From Pseudomonas sp. (GTDB lineage Bacteria > Pseudomonadota > Gammaproteobacteria > Pseudomonadales > Pseudomonadaceae), in contig NZ_JAUXXP010000047.1 of NCBI RefSeq assembly GCF_030684895.1, positions 1 through 36,869 of the forward strand: DNA of 36,869 nt. The letters run 5' to 3'. This document shows, one piece after another, positions 27,147 through 34,825 of the stretch. Every line of letters begins with the position of its first letter. Within the stretch, counting starts at the first letter, position 1. Under the pieces are notes generated by a model. It saw only the letters and a list, made by a program, of their open reading frames with translations, did not search any database and was not told the DNA's origin. Both the position numbers and the translations under genes were made by a program.

Positions 27147-28550
27147 TCAGAGGGCGATTTGTTCGCCTGGTTCAGGGATGTTGGCGATCCAGTTCAGACG
27201 CTCGCGCAGTGCCAGTTGCAAGGCCTGCATCTTCTCCAGTTCGCCATGCACCAGGTACAGCTCGGGGTGGTGCTCGAAGTGGCTGACCCAGTCGAGCAGC
27301 TGCCCTTGCCCGGCATGCGCGGAGAAGCCGCCGAGGGTGTGCACCTTGGCTTTTACCGCGATGCGCTGGTGGAGGATTTTCACGTTCTGCGCACCATCGA
27401 CAATGCTGCGCCCCAATGTGCCCTTGGCCTGGAAACCGGGAAAGATCAGGTGGCAGTTTTCACGCCAGAGGTTGTGCTTAAAGTGATGGACGATGCGCCC
27501 ACCGGTGCACATGCCGCTGCCGGCGATGATGATCGCACCGCTCTTCATCCGGTTGATTGCCATCGACTCTTCCACGCTGAGCGTGCAGCGCAGGATCGGT
27601 AGCCAGTCCTCGATGCGCTTGACCTTTTTGGCCGCCAGCGCTGCGCGGTCTTCGGCGGCAAACTGGTCCTGAAAACGCGAGTAGATGGCATTGGCCTTTA
27701 TGGCCATGGGGCTGTCGAGAAAGACTGCCTGTTGCGGCAGGCGGCCTTGCTGATAGAAACGGCCGAGGTAGTAGATCAGATCCTGGGTGCGGCCGACGGC
27801 GAAGGAGGGGATCAGCACGTTGCCGCCGTCGCGATGGGCCTGCTGCAGAATCTCCAGCAGTTCGTCCAGGGTGTCCTCACTGCAGCGGTGGTCGCGATCG
27901 CCGTAGGTCGACTCCAGCAGTACCACATCGGCTTTGCTCAGCGTGCTGGGGTCTTGCATCAAGGGTGAGCAGGTGTTGCCCAGGTCGCCGGAGAACACCA
28001 GGCGTCGGGTCAGGTGATGGTCCTGCACGTCGAGTTCGACAATCGCCGAGCCGAGGATATGCCCGGCATCGTGAAAGGTGACCTGCACGCCCTTGGCCAC
28101 TTCGCGGCTTTCGCCATACAGCAGCGGCCGGCGTTGGCTCAGCGCCTGCTCGGCATCGCGGGTGGTGTACAGCGGGCTGATTGGTGCCTTGCCCATCCGC
28201 GCGCGCCATTTGTTTTCCCACTCGGCATCTTTCTCCTGAAGAAAGGCTGCGTCGAGCAGCATCAGCTCCATCAGTTCACAGCTCGCGTCGGTGGCGAAGA
28301 TCGGCCCACGGTAGCCGGCTGCCGTGAGTTTGGGCAGCAGGCCGGTGTGATCAATATGCGCGTGGGAAATCACCACGGCGTCCAGGCTGTGCGGGTCAAA
28401 GGCAAACGGCGCGCGGTTGCCATCTTCCTCTTCGCGGCGGCCCTGGCGCATGCCGCAATCGAGCAATACCCGCGCGCCGTCGCGGCTTTCAATTAGGTAG
28501 CAGGAACCGGTGACTTGTTGAATTGCGCCGAGGAAGTTGAGCAGGGCCAT
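27147..28550 (-). CDS. metallo-beta-lactamase-fold protein with beta-CASP domain, probable RNA-processing hydrolase
   Basis: 467 residues. The zinc-binding signature HAHIDH gives ligands His63, His65, Asp67 and His68; VFSGDLGNTCSPLM supplies the later aspartate and FHDAGHILGSAIVEL the intermediate histidine. A beta-CASP insertion (LIPSFAVGRTQDLIYYLGRF) is followed by the return to the MBL core, GSGMCTGGRIVHH, the RMM-like motif FQAKGTLGRSIVDGAQ and GGFSAHAGQGQLLDW. This is the architecture of the CPSF-73/Ysh1 family of RNA exo/endonucleases. Its bacterial role is not established. ATG 28550 has AAGGAT upstream. It is divergent from the phosphoketolase-like gene across 129 bases, as for the PA3613/PA3614 pair of P. 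aeruginosa. Confidence 0.87.
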   Translation of the reverse strand: MALLNFLGAIQQVTGSCYLIESRDGARVLLDCGMRQGRREEEDGNRAPFAFDPHSLDAVVISHAHIDHTGLLPKLTAAGYRGPIFATDASCELMELMLLDAAFLQEKDAEWENKWRARMGKAPISPLYTTRDAEQALSQRRPLLYGESREVAKGVQVTFHDAGHILGSAIVELDVQDHHLTRRLVFSGDLGNTCSPLMQDPSTLSKADVVLLESTYGDRDHRCSEDTLDELLEILQQAHRDGGNVLIPSFAVGRTQDLIYYLGRFYQQGRLPQQAVFLDSPMAIKANAIYSRFQDQFAAEDRAALAAKKVKRIEDWLPILRCTLSVEESMAINRMKSGAIIIAGSGMCTGGRIVHHFKHNLWRENCHLIFPGFQAKGTLGRSIVDGAQNVKILHQRIAVKAKVHTLGGFSAHAGQGQLLDWVSHFEHHPELYLVHGELEKMQALQLALRERLNWIANIPEPGEQIAL

Positions 28551-28615
28551 GGCTAATCCTTGAACACGTTGAATGGGTGGTGCTTAAGGCTGTCCTATCA
28601 AGCAAGCGGGGGTTT

Positions 28616-28629
28616 TGATACAGGTCAGC
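28616..28629 (+). promoter_or_regulatory. candidate Anr/Dnr box
   Basis: TTGATACAGGTCAG matches the Anr/Fnr-type consensus TTGAT-N4-GTCAA at nine of ten positions. TAAGCT at 28651-28656 is a plausible -10; transcription would then start near 28663, placing the box centre near -41, the class II activator position. The flanking GATACAGG / CCTGTATC inverted repeat (28617-28642) is an alternative reading of the same bases. Confidence 0.5.
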
Positions 28630-28679
28630 ATCTGCCTGTATCCCGCGCTCTAAGCTGTCTCAAACTATCGGAGCCGCAT

Positions 28680-31082
28680 ATGACCCAGTTATTCCCCAGC
28701 GCCAGCGAGTTGGCCGAGCATGCCCGTCTTGAGCCGACCTTCGCCGCCTGGCAGCGCGGTTACGGTCCTTTGCAGCACAGTCCGCAGACCTGCGCCGCCG
28801 TCTACCGTATGGCCCACCAGCTGGTGCAGGCGGGTTTGCAGGCGGATCTGCCGAGTGTCTACCGCCACTTTCACGCGTTGGATCGGCTGACGGCGGCAGG
28901 GCTGTGGCTGGTGGTGCATATGACCTATGCCCAGCGGGTGCGCCTCGATGGTGTGGCGCTGGCCGCAGAGGACTTCAAGGTATCGCCCGAAGGGCACACC
29001 GGCGGCGCGCTGAATATGGTGCCGGCCTACGCCGGTTACCTGGCGCTGAATAACCTGAGCGGGGAAACCCGCGGCTGGTTGATGGGTCAAGGCCACTGCG
29101 TGGCGGCCATTGAGGCGCTTAACCTGCTGGCGGCCAATCAGCATCCGGAGCAGGCCGAACGTTACCCCTGTGACGAGGCCGGGATGAGCCAGCTGGTGGC
29201 GGACTTCTACAGCTATGTGCAGAACGCGGCCGGCCAGGTCAGCGCGCCGCTGGGCAGCCACGTTAACCCGCACACGGCTGGCGGGATTGCCGAGGGTGGT
29301 TATCTGGGCTTTGCCGAGCTGCAATATGCCCATCTGCCGTTACCCGGCGAGAAGCTGGTGGCGTTTCTCTCCGATGGCGCGGCCGAGGAGCAACGCGGCA
29401 GTGACTGGATGCCGCGCTGGTGGCGCGCTGAAGACTGTGGCGTGGCATTGCCATTGATGATCGCCAACGGCCGGCGCATCGAGCAGCGTACCGAGCTGGC
29501 AACGCCCGCCGGACTGGAGAATTTTCGCGAGCATCTGCGCCATTGTGGTTTTGACCCTGTGAGTTTCGATGGCCGCGACCCGGCGGCTTTTGTCTGCGCC
29601 CTATGGGATATGGAGCAGCGCCTGGGCCGCCGTGTGCAGGAGTTGCACGATGGCGTGCTGAGCTATCCGCTGCCGATGCCCTATGGCATTGCCGAGACGC
29701 TCAAGGGTTTCGGCTTCTACGGCGCTGGCAGCAATGCGGCGCACAACCTGCCATTGCCGGCCAACCCGCATACCGATGAGGCAGCTCGCGAGCTGTTTAA
29801 TCAGCATGCGGCGCAGCTCTGGGTCGCCCCGGATGAACTGAGTGAAGCCTGCGCGCTGTTTGCTGCCCGAGGTTCCCGCGCGCTGGAGCGCGATAACCCG
29901 TTGGCGCTGCGTCATCCAGCGCTGCCAAAACTGCCCGCGTTGCAGTATCTGGATGGCGCCTGCTCGCCGATGCTGGCCCTGGATCGCTTCTTTGTCGATC
30001 TGGTGCAGGCCAATCCGCAGTTGCGCCCGCGCGTCGGTAATCCCGATGAGCTGGCCAGCAATCGTTTGGGCGGCGTGCTCAATGCGCTTAAGCACCGGGT
30101 AACCGCACCGGAGAGCGAGCTGGAAGCGCTGGATGGCGCCATCATCACCGCGCTCAACGAAGAGGCCGTGGTCTCCGCCTGCCTGGCCAACCAGGGCGGC
30201 CTGAATCTGGTGGCCAGCTATGAGGCCTTCTGCGTGAAGATGCTCGGCGCGGTGCGCCAACGCATCATCTTTGCCCGGCAGCAGAAAGAGGCGGGGCGCC
30301 CGGCAGGCTGGCTTGGCTGGCCGCTGGTGGCAACCTCACACACCTGGGAAAACGGCAAGAATCAGCAATCGCACCAGGACACCACCTTCTGCGAGGCCCT
30401 GCTCGGTGAAATGAGCGACATGGTGCGGGTGCTGTTTCCAGCCGATCACAACTCGGTATTGGCGCTGCTGCCGGGCATCTATCAGGCGCGCGGCCAGATC
30501 GCCTGCATGGTGATTGCCAAGCGCGAGCGGCCTTGCGTATTCACCCGTGAGCAGGCCGAGCAGCTGGCGCAGGATGGCGCGGTTGTGCTGGCCGAACACC
30601 AGGGTGAGCAGCCCTTGCTGCTGATCGCCACCGGCAGTTACCAGTTGGCACAAATGCAGCGTGCGGCCGTTCGTCTGAGCGCGGCCGGATGTGCCTGGCG
30701 TCTGGTTTACTTACAAGAGCCGGGGCGTTTTCGTGTGGCCCGCGATACCTGGGAGCAGGCGGTGATTGTCGATGCCGAGCGAGTTGAACGGTTATTCCCG
30801 GCTGCCAGCATACGGCGCGTGCTGCTGACCCATATGCGTGCGGAAGTCGCCCGTGGGCACCTGTGGCCACTGCTCGGTGACGCTCGACACAGCCGTGTGC
30901 TGGGCTACCGTAACCGGGGTGGCACCCTGGATGAAGCCGGCATGCTGTTCGCCAACCAGGCGAGCTGGGCGCATGTGCTGGAGGCCGCTGCCGAGTTACT
31001 GGAAAAACCGCTTGGCGAGTTGCTCAGTGCCGAGGAGCAAGCAGCCGTGCAAGGGCGGGGAGAACCACGCTGTCTGCGTTAG
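28680..31082 (+). CDS. phosphoketolase-like thiamine diphosphate enzyme
   Basis: 800 residues, related over its whole length to xylulose 5-phosphate/fructose 6-phosphate phosphoketolases. Recognisable segments: SPEGHTGGA (residues 102-110, where phosphoketolases have GHWGT), WLMGQGHCVAA (133-143, where they have MGPGHGGP), SHVNPHTAGGIAEGGYLG (193-210), FLSDGAAE (229-236, for GDGEAE), NGRRI (263-267), and SHQD (564-567). The differences in the cofactor-region motifs mark a divergent subfamily; members have, to my memory, also been labelled xylulose 5-phosphate 3-epimerase. The reaction therefore cannot be stated firmly. ATG 28680 has CGGAG upstream; the frame open from 28560 would cross the promoter. 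A small gene follows 35 bases later. Confidence 0.8.
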   Translation: MTQLFPSASELAEHARLEPTFAAWQRGYGPLQHSPQTCAAVYRMAHQLVQAGLQADLPSVYRHFHALDRLTAAGLWLVVHMTYAQRVRLDGVALAAEDFKVSPEGHTGGALNMVPAYAGYLALNNLSGETRGWLMGQGHCVAAIEALNLLAANQHPEQAERYPCDEAGMSQLVADFYSYVQNAAGQVSAPLGSHVNPHTAGGIAEGGYLGFAELQYAHLPLPGEKLVAFLSDGAAEEQRGSDWMPRWWRAEDCGVALPLMIANGRRIEQRTELATPAGLENFREHLRHCGFDPVSFDGRDPAAFVCALWDMEQRLGRRVQELHDGVLSYPLPMPYGIAETLKGFGFYGAGSNAAHNLPLPANPHTDEAARELFNQHAAQLWVAPDELSEACALFAARGSRALERDNPLALRHPALPKLPALQYLDGACSPMLALDRFFVDLVQANPQLRPRVGNPDELASNRLGGVLNALKHRVTAPESELEALDGAIITALNEEAVVSACLANQGGLNLVASYEAFCVKMLGAVRQRIIFARQQKEAGRPAGWLGWPLVATSHTWENGKNQQSHQDTTFCEALLGEMSDMVRVLFPADHNSVLALLPGIYQARGQIACMVIAKRERPCVFTREQAEQLAQDGAVVLAEHQGEQPLLLIATGSYQLAQMQRAAVRLSAAGCAWRLVYLQEPGRFRVARDTWEQAVIVDAERVERLFPAASIRRVLLTHMRAEVARGHLWPLLGDARHSRVLGYRNRGGTLDEAGMLFANQASWAHVLEAAAELLEKPLGELLSAEEQAAVQGRGEPRCLR

Positions 31083-31117
31083 CAGGCGCAGTGTGTCGCA
31101 GGAAAGGAGGGGCAGGT

Positions 31118-31318
31118 ATGCCTAAGTTGACTTTGGACCTTGATGTGGATTTGTACCGCCTGTTGCAGCAGGCCGCGCGCAACAACCAGATAAGCCTGGA
31201 AGAAGAGTGTTTGCAGCGGCTTGAAGGTGCGGCGCGGCGTTCGCGTTATATGCACGCGTTGCTCGCGGATTTGCGCGCCGATGATCAGCAACTGCGCGCG
31301 CAACAGGGTGGCGGTTGA
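31118..31318 (+). CDS. small ribbon-helix-helix-like protein
   Basis: 66 residues, MPKLTLDLDVDLYRLLQQAA at the start. The alternating hydrophobic strand followed by two predicted helices (LYRLLQQAARNN, SLEEECLQRLEGAAR) resembles an Arc/MetJ-type DNA-binding fold, but no partner toxin is encoded beside it. A very strong ribosome-binding site (GGAGG within AGGAAAGGAGGGG) precedes ATG 31118. It is read in line with the phosphoketolase-like gene and probably co-transcribed with it. It converges with the next gene, with only 3 bases between stop codons. Function unknown; the RHH assignment is tentative. Confidence 0.75.
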   Translation: MPKLTLDLDVDLYRLLQQAARNNQISLEEECLQRLEGAARRSRYMHALLADLRADDQQLRAQQGGG

Positions 31319-31321
31319 GGC

Positions 31322-31720
31322 TTACAGGCCGCAATCTGCTTTGCTGAAACGCTCGGTGGTCACCGGGCGGTTGCTTTTGTATTCGCTGAATTCATAGCGC
31401 AGCGCCGCGCCGCGTACCAGCAGCTGGCGATAACCGGCATTGCGGCACACGCTGTTGGCCAGTTGCGCGCGCACTACATCCGGGTTGCCGCGCATCTGCG
31501 CCGCATGCTCGCTGCGCACGCTGAGGTGGTTGACCAACTCGCTGCCATCCACGGTGTAGCCCTGATCGAGAATGTCTTCGTTGATCGCCCGAGGCGTGCC
31601 CACGCTGCTTTCGCGCGCGACTTTTTCTAGGGTCTTGCTCAGTTCAAAGTCTTTCAGGGTGGCGGCATGGGCAAACAGGGGCAGGCTCAAGGCCAGGGTT
31701 AGGCTGGTCAAACGCAGCAT
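31322..31720 (-). CDS. secreted PA3611-family protein
   Basis: 132 residues beginning MLRLTSLTLALSLPLFAHA, a clear Sec signal peptide with cleavage likely after AHA, giving a periplasmic or secreted protein of about 113 residues with two cysteines (in NSVCRNAG and KADCGL) that could form a disulfide. It matches in size, features and position (next to the phosphoketolase region) P. aeruginosa PA3611, described as a quorum-sensing-regulated virulence factor with a known fold; the role here is not established. ATG 31720 was chosen because GGAGA lies seven bases upstream; an upstream ATG at 31732 is in frame but has no such site. Confidence 0.75.
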   Translation of the reverse strand: MLRLTSLTLALSLPLFAHAATLKDFELSKTLEKVARESSVGTPRAINEDILDQGYTVDGSELVNHLSVRSEHAAQMRGNPDVVRAQLANSVCRNAGYRQLLVRGAALRYEFSEYKSNRPVTTERFSKADCGL

Positions 31721-31938
31721 GGGGTTCTCCAAAGTCGATTCGCACCTTCTGACCGGCAGTGCCGGGCAGAGGTTCAGTGGCGCCTATCTTACTCGCCTGC
31801 CGGGACTTACGCAGTTGCCACGGCCGGCGGCGTAAGACGCACGGTTGAATAAGCAACAGCGGGCTTTGTTAGACTGCCGCGCTTGCTGACCCCTGGATAA
31901 CCCATGCCGTTCCTTCTCTTCTGTCAGGTGTATGCCTG

Positions 31939-32649
31939 ATGAGCCACGCTGTCGCACGTTTGCGGGCTGCGCGGATTGCCCGCAGTGCCAAACCTTTTCT
32001 TGCCCGTGGTAGCCGCTCGGTGCGTTGTGATGATTGCCGTCTGGTGATGACTCACTGCCTGTGCGCCTGGCGCCCGCGTATTGCTGCAACGTCTGCGGTG
32101 TGTCTGCTGATGCACGATGTCGAGGCGCTTAAGCCGAGCAATACCGGCTGGCTGATTGCCGACGTGCTGGCCGATACCTCGGCGTTTGGTTGGTCGCGGG
32201 TGGAAGTGGATGCCGGCTTGCCGGCGTTGCTGCGCGATCCGCTGTGGCAGCCTTACCTGGTATTTCCGGGCGAATATGTTGCCGCCGAACGGGTGGTCAG
32301 TGAGGTGCAGCCGGCACCCGGCAAGCGGCCGTTGTTTGTGCTGCTGGATGCCACCTGGAGCGAGGCGCGCAAGATGTTTCGCAAAAGCCCTTACCTCGAC
32401 AGCCTGCCGGTACTCAGCCTGCAGGCCGAGCAGCTGTCGCGCTACAAACTGCGCCGCTCCAAGCGCGACGATCACTTCTGCACCGCAGAGGTCGCCGCGC
32501 TGTGTCTGGAGCTGGCCGGCGACCAGCGTGCGGCCGATGGCTTGAATGCCTACCTGGATGTCTTCAGCCAGCACTACCTGGCTGCCAAGGCGCCGCGTGC
32601 GGTGCCGCTGGATGATCCAATGCATGACCGCCTGCGCGAGTTTCTCTAG
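31939..32649 (+). CDS. tapT: tRNA-uridine aminocarboxypropyltransferase, DTW-domain protein
   Basis: Transfers the 3-amino-3-carboxypropyl group of S-adenosylmethionine to uridine 47 of certain tRNAs (acp3U47), the function shown for E. coli TapT (YfiP). The 236-residue protein has an N-terminal cysteine cluster (CDDCRLVMTHCLC), the LMHDVEALKPSNTG segment and the family signature LLDATWSEARKMFRKSPYL with the DxTW motif at residues 137-140, followed by RSKRDDHFCTAEVAA. Full length. Its own promoter is presumably in the 218-base gap upstream. It converges with the EamA gene, the stop codons being 3 bases apart. Confidence 0.85.
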   Translation: MSHAVARLRAARIARSAKPFLARGSRSVRCDDCRLVMTHCLCAWRPRIAATSAVCLLMHDVEALKPSNTGWLIADVLADTSAFGWSRVEVDAGLPALLRDPLWQPYLVFPGEYVAAERVVSEVQPAPGKRPLFVLLDATWSEARKMFRKSPYLDSLPVLSLQAEQLSRYKLRRSKRDDHFCTAEVAALCLELAGDQRAADGLNAYLDVFSQHYLAAKAPRAVPLDDPMHDRLREFL

Positions 32650-32652
32650 CGG

Positions 32653-33540
32653 CTAGTGGGCCAGTTTCTTGGGCCACAGCTGCGCCAGCAGCATGCCGGC
32701 AAACATCAGCGCACAGCCAAAGTAGCCGCGCAGTTCCAGCGATTCACCGAGCAGCCAGGCCCCGGCGATGGCGGCAAATACTGCTTCCAGCGAGAGGATG
32801 ATCGCGGCGTGGGAGGCGATGGCGTCTTTCTGCGCCACCACCTGCAAGGTAAAGCCGATGGCCACGCCGAAGAGACCGCCGTAAAGAATCGCGGGTCCGG
32901 CGGCGATGATCGCTTGCAGCTGGATTTCCTCGAAGATTAGCGCCAGCACCAGGCTGATCACCGCGCAGGTGATGAATTGCACCAGGGCCAGGCGCAGCGG
33001 GTCATGGCGGCCGGCAAAGAAGCCCACCAGCAGCACATGCACGCCCCAGACGAAGGCCCCGGCCAGTTGCAGCCAATCACCGGAGGCCACGGTAAAGCCC
33101 TCGCCAACGCTGAGCAGGAACATGCCGACCACCGCCAGGCAGGCCCCCAGCCAGATGCCCAGGCCGGTCTTATGGCCGATAAACAGCCCCAGCAGCGGCA
33201 CGATGATCACGTACAGCCCGGTGATAAAGCCGGAGTTGGTGACGCTGGTGAATAGCAGGCCAACCTGCTGCAGGTTGATCCCCAGGGCCAGCGCTAGACC
33301 CATTAGCACGCCGCCACGTAGCAGTTGACGGTTCAACGGTGCGACTGTCGCGCTGCTGCTGCGACCTTCCAGCAGGCGCAGCACTGGCAGCAGAATCAGT
33401 GCCGCCAGAGCAAAGCGCAGGCCGCTGTAGAGGAACGGGCCGATGGAGTCCATCCCCAGGCGCTGCGCGACAAACGCCGAGCCCCAGATCATTGCAGTCA
33501 GCAGCATTAACAGGTCGGCGCGCAGGGCGTGGCTTGGCAT
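32653..33540 (-). CDS. EamA/DMT-superfamily transporter
   Basis: 295-residue polytopic inner-membrane protein with about ten hydrophobic segments arranged as two EamA repeats. It starts ALRADLLMLLTAMIWGSAFVAQRLGMD, the typical first segment of this family, and the second repeat contains YGGLFGVAIGFTLQVVAQKDA and ILSLEAVFAAIAGAWLLGE. Drug/metabolite exporters of this type carry amino acids, nucleosides or other small metabolites; no substrate can be deduced. It is divergent from erdR across about 200 bases. Confidence 0.87.
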   Translation of the reverse strand: MPSHALRADLLMLLTAMIWGSAFVAQRLGMDSIGPFLYSGLRFALAALILLPVLRLLEGRSSSATVAPLNRQLLRGGVLMGLALALGINLQQVGLLFTSVTNSGFITGLYVIIVPLLGLFIGHKTGLGIWLGACLAVVGMFLLSVGEGFTVASGDWLQLAGAFVWGVHVLLVGFFAGRHDPLRLALVQFITCAVISLVLALIFEEIQLQAIIAAGPAILYGGLFGVAIGFTLQVVAQKDAIASHAAIILSLEAVFAAIAGAWLLGESLELRGYFGCALMFAGMLLAQLWPKKLAH

Positions 33541-33739
33541 TTCAGGCTCTCGTCAGCAAAGCTGCGAACTGTGCCGCAAAGCGTCGTGCTTGACCACCCC
33601 GTCAGTGCTGGGCATGCTTGGTCGCTTTTCTGCGTTTTCAGGCCTGGTTGCGCGGCAATCCTGCGGCCTGCACGCACTGTTCACCGCGCCCTGGACAGTA
33701 CCCCTGGCGGGTATCCACATAACAAAAACAGGATTCACC

Positions 33740-34390
33740 ATGGCCGCTTTTGAAATCCTTATTGCTGATGATCACCCCCTGTTTCGCAGTGCCTTGCAAC
33801 AGGCGCTGACCCTGGGGTTGGGGCCGGATGTACGGCTGGTCGAAGCGGCCAGCATTGCCGAGCTGGAAGCCTGCCTGGCGCAGAAGACCGATTGGGATCT
33901 GGTGCTGCTCGACCTGAATATGCCCGGCGCTTACGGCTTCTCCGGCCTGGTGCTGTTGCGTGGGCAGTACCCGCATATTCCGGTGGTAATGATCTCCGCC
34001 CAGGAAGATCCGTCCATCGTCGCGCGTTCGCGAGAGTTCGGCGCCAGTGGCTTTATCCCCAAATCCAGCCCGCTGGAAACCATCCAGCAGGCGGTACGCC
34101 TGGTGCTTGATGGTGAGGTCTGGTGGCCGCAGCAGACCCAGGAGGCCATTGCCCTGTCCGCTGAAGCCAAGGCCGCCAGCGCTGGCCTGGCGAGCCTTAC
34201 GCCGCAGCAGTTCCGCGTGTTGACCATGGTCTGCGACGGTTTGCTGAATAAGCAGATTGCTTATGAGCTGAGCGTGTCGGAGGCAACCGTAAAGGCCCAT
34301 GTCACGGCGATTTTCCGCAAGCTCGGCGTGCGTACTCGTACGCAGGCGGCGTTGCTGTTGCAGCAGCTGGAATCGATTCCGTCTAACTGA
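33740..34390 (+). CDS. erdR: LuxR/NarL-type response regulator ErdR
   Basis: 216 residues. The receiver domain has the acidic pair Asp10-Asp11, phospho-acceptor Asp58 (VLLDLNMPG) and Lys108 (FIPKS); the C-terminal LuxR-type helix-turn-helix is LTPQQFRVLTMVCDGLLNKQIAYELSVSEATVKAHVTAIFRKLGV (about residues 153-197). In P. aeruginosa, ErdR lies next to dgkA exactly as here and controls ethanol and acetate metabolism with a sensor kinase encoded elsewhere; the symbol rests on this synteny and the domain type. ATG 33740 has AGGA upstream; a longer frame from 33443 overlaps the EamA gene antisense and is rejected. No kinase gene is adjacent. Confidence 0.85.
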   Translation: MAAFEILIADDHPLFRSALQQALTLGLGPDVRLVEAASIAELEACLAQKTDWDLVLLDLNMPGAYGFSGLVLLRGQYPHIPVVMISAQEDPSIVARSREFGASGFIPKSSPLETIQQAVRLVLDGEVWWPQQTQEAIALSAEAKAASAGLASLTPQQFRVLTMVCDGLLNKQIAYELSVSEATVKAHVTAIFRKLGVRTRTQAALLLQQLESIPSN

Positions 34391-34446
34391 AGTGCTTTTC
34401 TCCCGGGCTTGGCGTAGCCTGCCGGGCTTTCTCGCATGTGGTTGTG

Positions 34447-34815
34447 ATGATGTCGCCATTCAAAGGCCAGACCGGTTTTAAACGTATTCTCAATGCCACC
34501 GGTTATTCGTTTGCCGGCCTGCGCGCCGCCTTTACCGGTGAAGCCGCCTTTCGTCAGCTGCTGCTGATCAACCTGATCCTGGTGCCTTTGGCGTTCTACC
34601 TGGATGTCAGCCGCGTTGAGCGCGCGCTGATGGTCGCGGTGTGTCTGCTGGCGCTGATTGTCGAGCTGCTCAACTCGGCGGTGGAGGCGGCCATCGACCG
34701 CATTTCCCTGGAGCTGCATCCGCTGTCAAAGAATGCCAAGGACATGGGCAGCGCCGCCCAGTTCACCGCCCTCAGCCTGATTGCCCTGGTGTGGGCGATT
34801 ATCCTGCTCGGCTAA
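34447..34815 (+). CDS. dgkA: diacylglycerol kinase
   Basis: Small trimeric inner-membrane kinase (122 residues) that phosphorylates diacylglycerol, recycling the by-product of membrane-derived glucan and lipopolysaccharide modification into phosphatidic acid. It has an N-terminal amphipathic helix (GFKRILNATGYSFAGLRAAF), three membrane helices, and the active-site segment VELLNSAVEAAIDRIS followed by HPLSKNAKDMGSAAQF, all conserved. The start is uncertain: in-frame GTG 34438, ATG 34447 and ATG 34450 all lack a strong ribosome-binding site; ATG 34447 is closest to the usual length. It follows erdR by 56 bases, in which a weak GC hairpin (34402-34425) may attenuate. It converges with finR 10 bases downstream. 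Confidence 0.93.
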   Translation: MMSPFKGQTGFKRILNATGYSFAGLRAAFTGEAAFRQLLLINLILVPLAFYLDVSRVERALMVAVCLLALIVELLNSAVEAAIDRISLELHPLSKNAKDMGSAAQFTALSLIALVWAIILLG

Positions 34816-34825
34816 TTCGCCGTTC

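Noticed and set aside
28560..28679. 40-residue N-terminal extension of the phosphoketolase-like frame
   Set aside because: It covers the predicted promoter and Anr box, lacks a ribosome-binding site, and the ATG at 28680 has a good one.
31118..31318. Antitoxin of a toxin-antitoxin pair
   Set aside because: The small RHH-like protein looks like an antitoxin, but the neighbouring genes are a metabolic enzyme and a secreted protein on the opposite strand; no toxin-sized partner is adjacent.
33443..33739. Upstream extension of the erdR frame
   Set aside because: It would add about 99 residues with no similarity to response regulators and runs antisense through the start of the EamA transporter gene; the receiver domain begins at ATG 33740.
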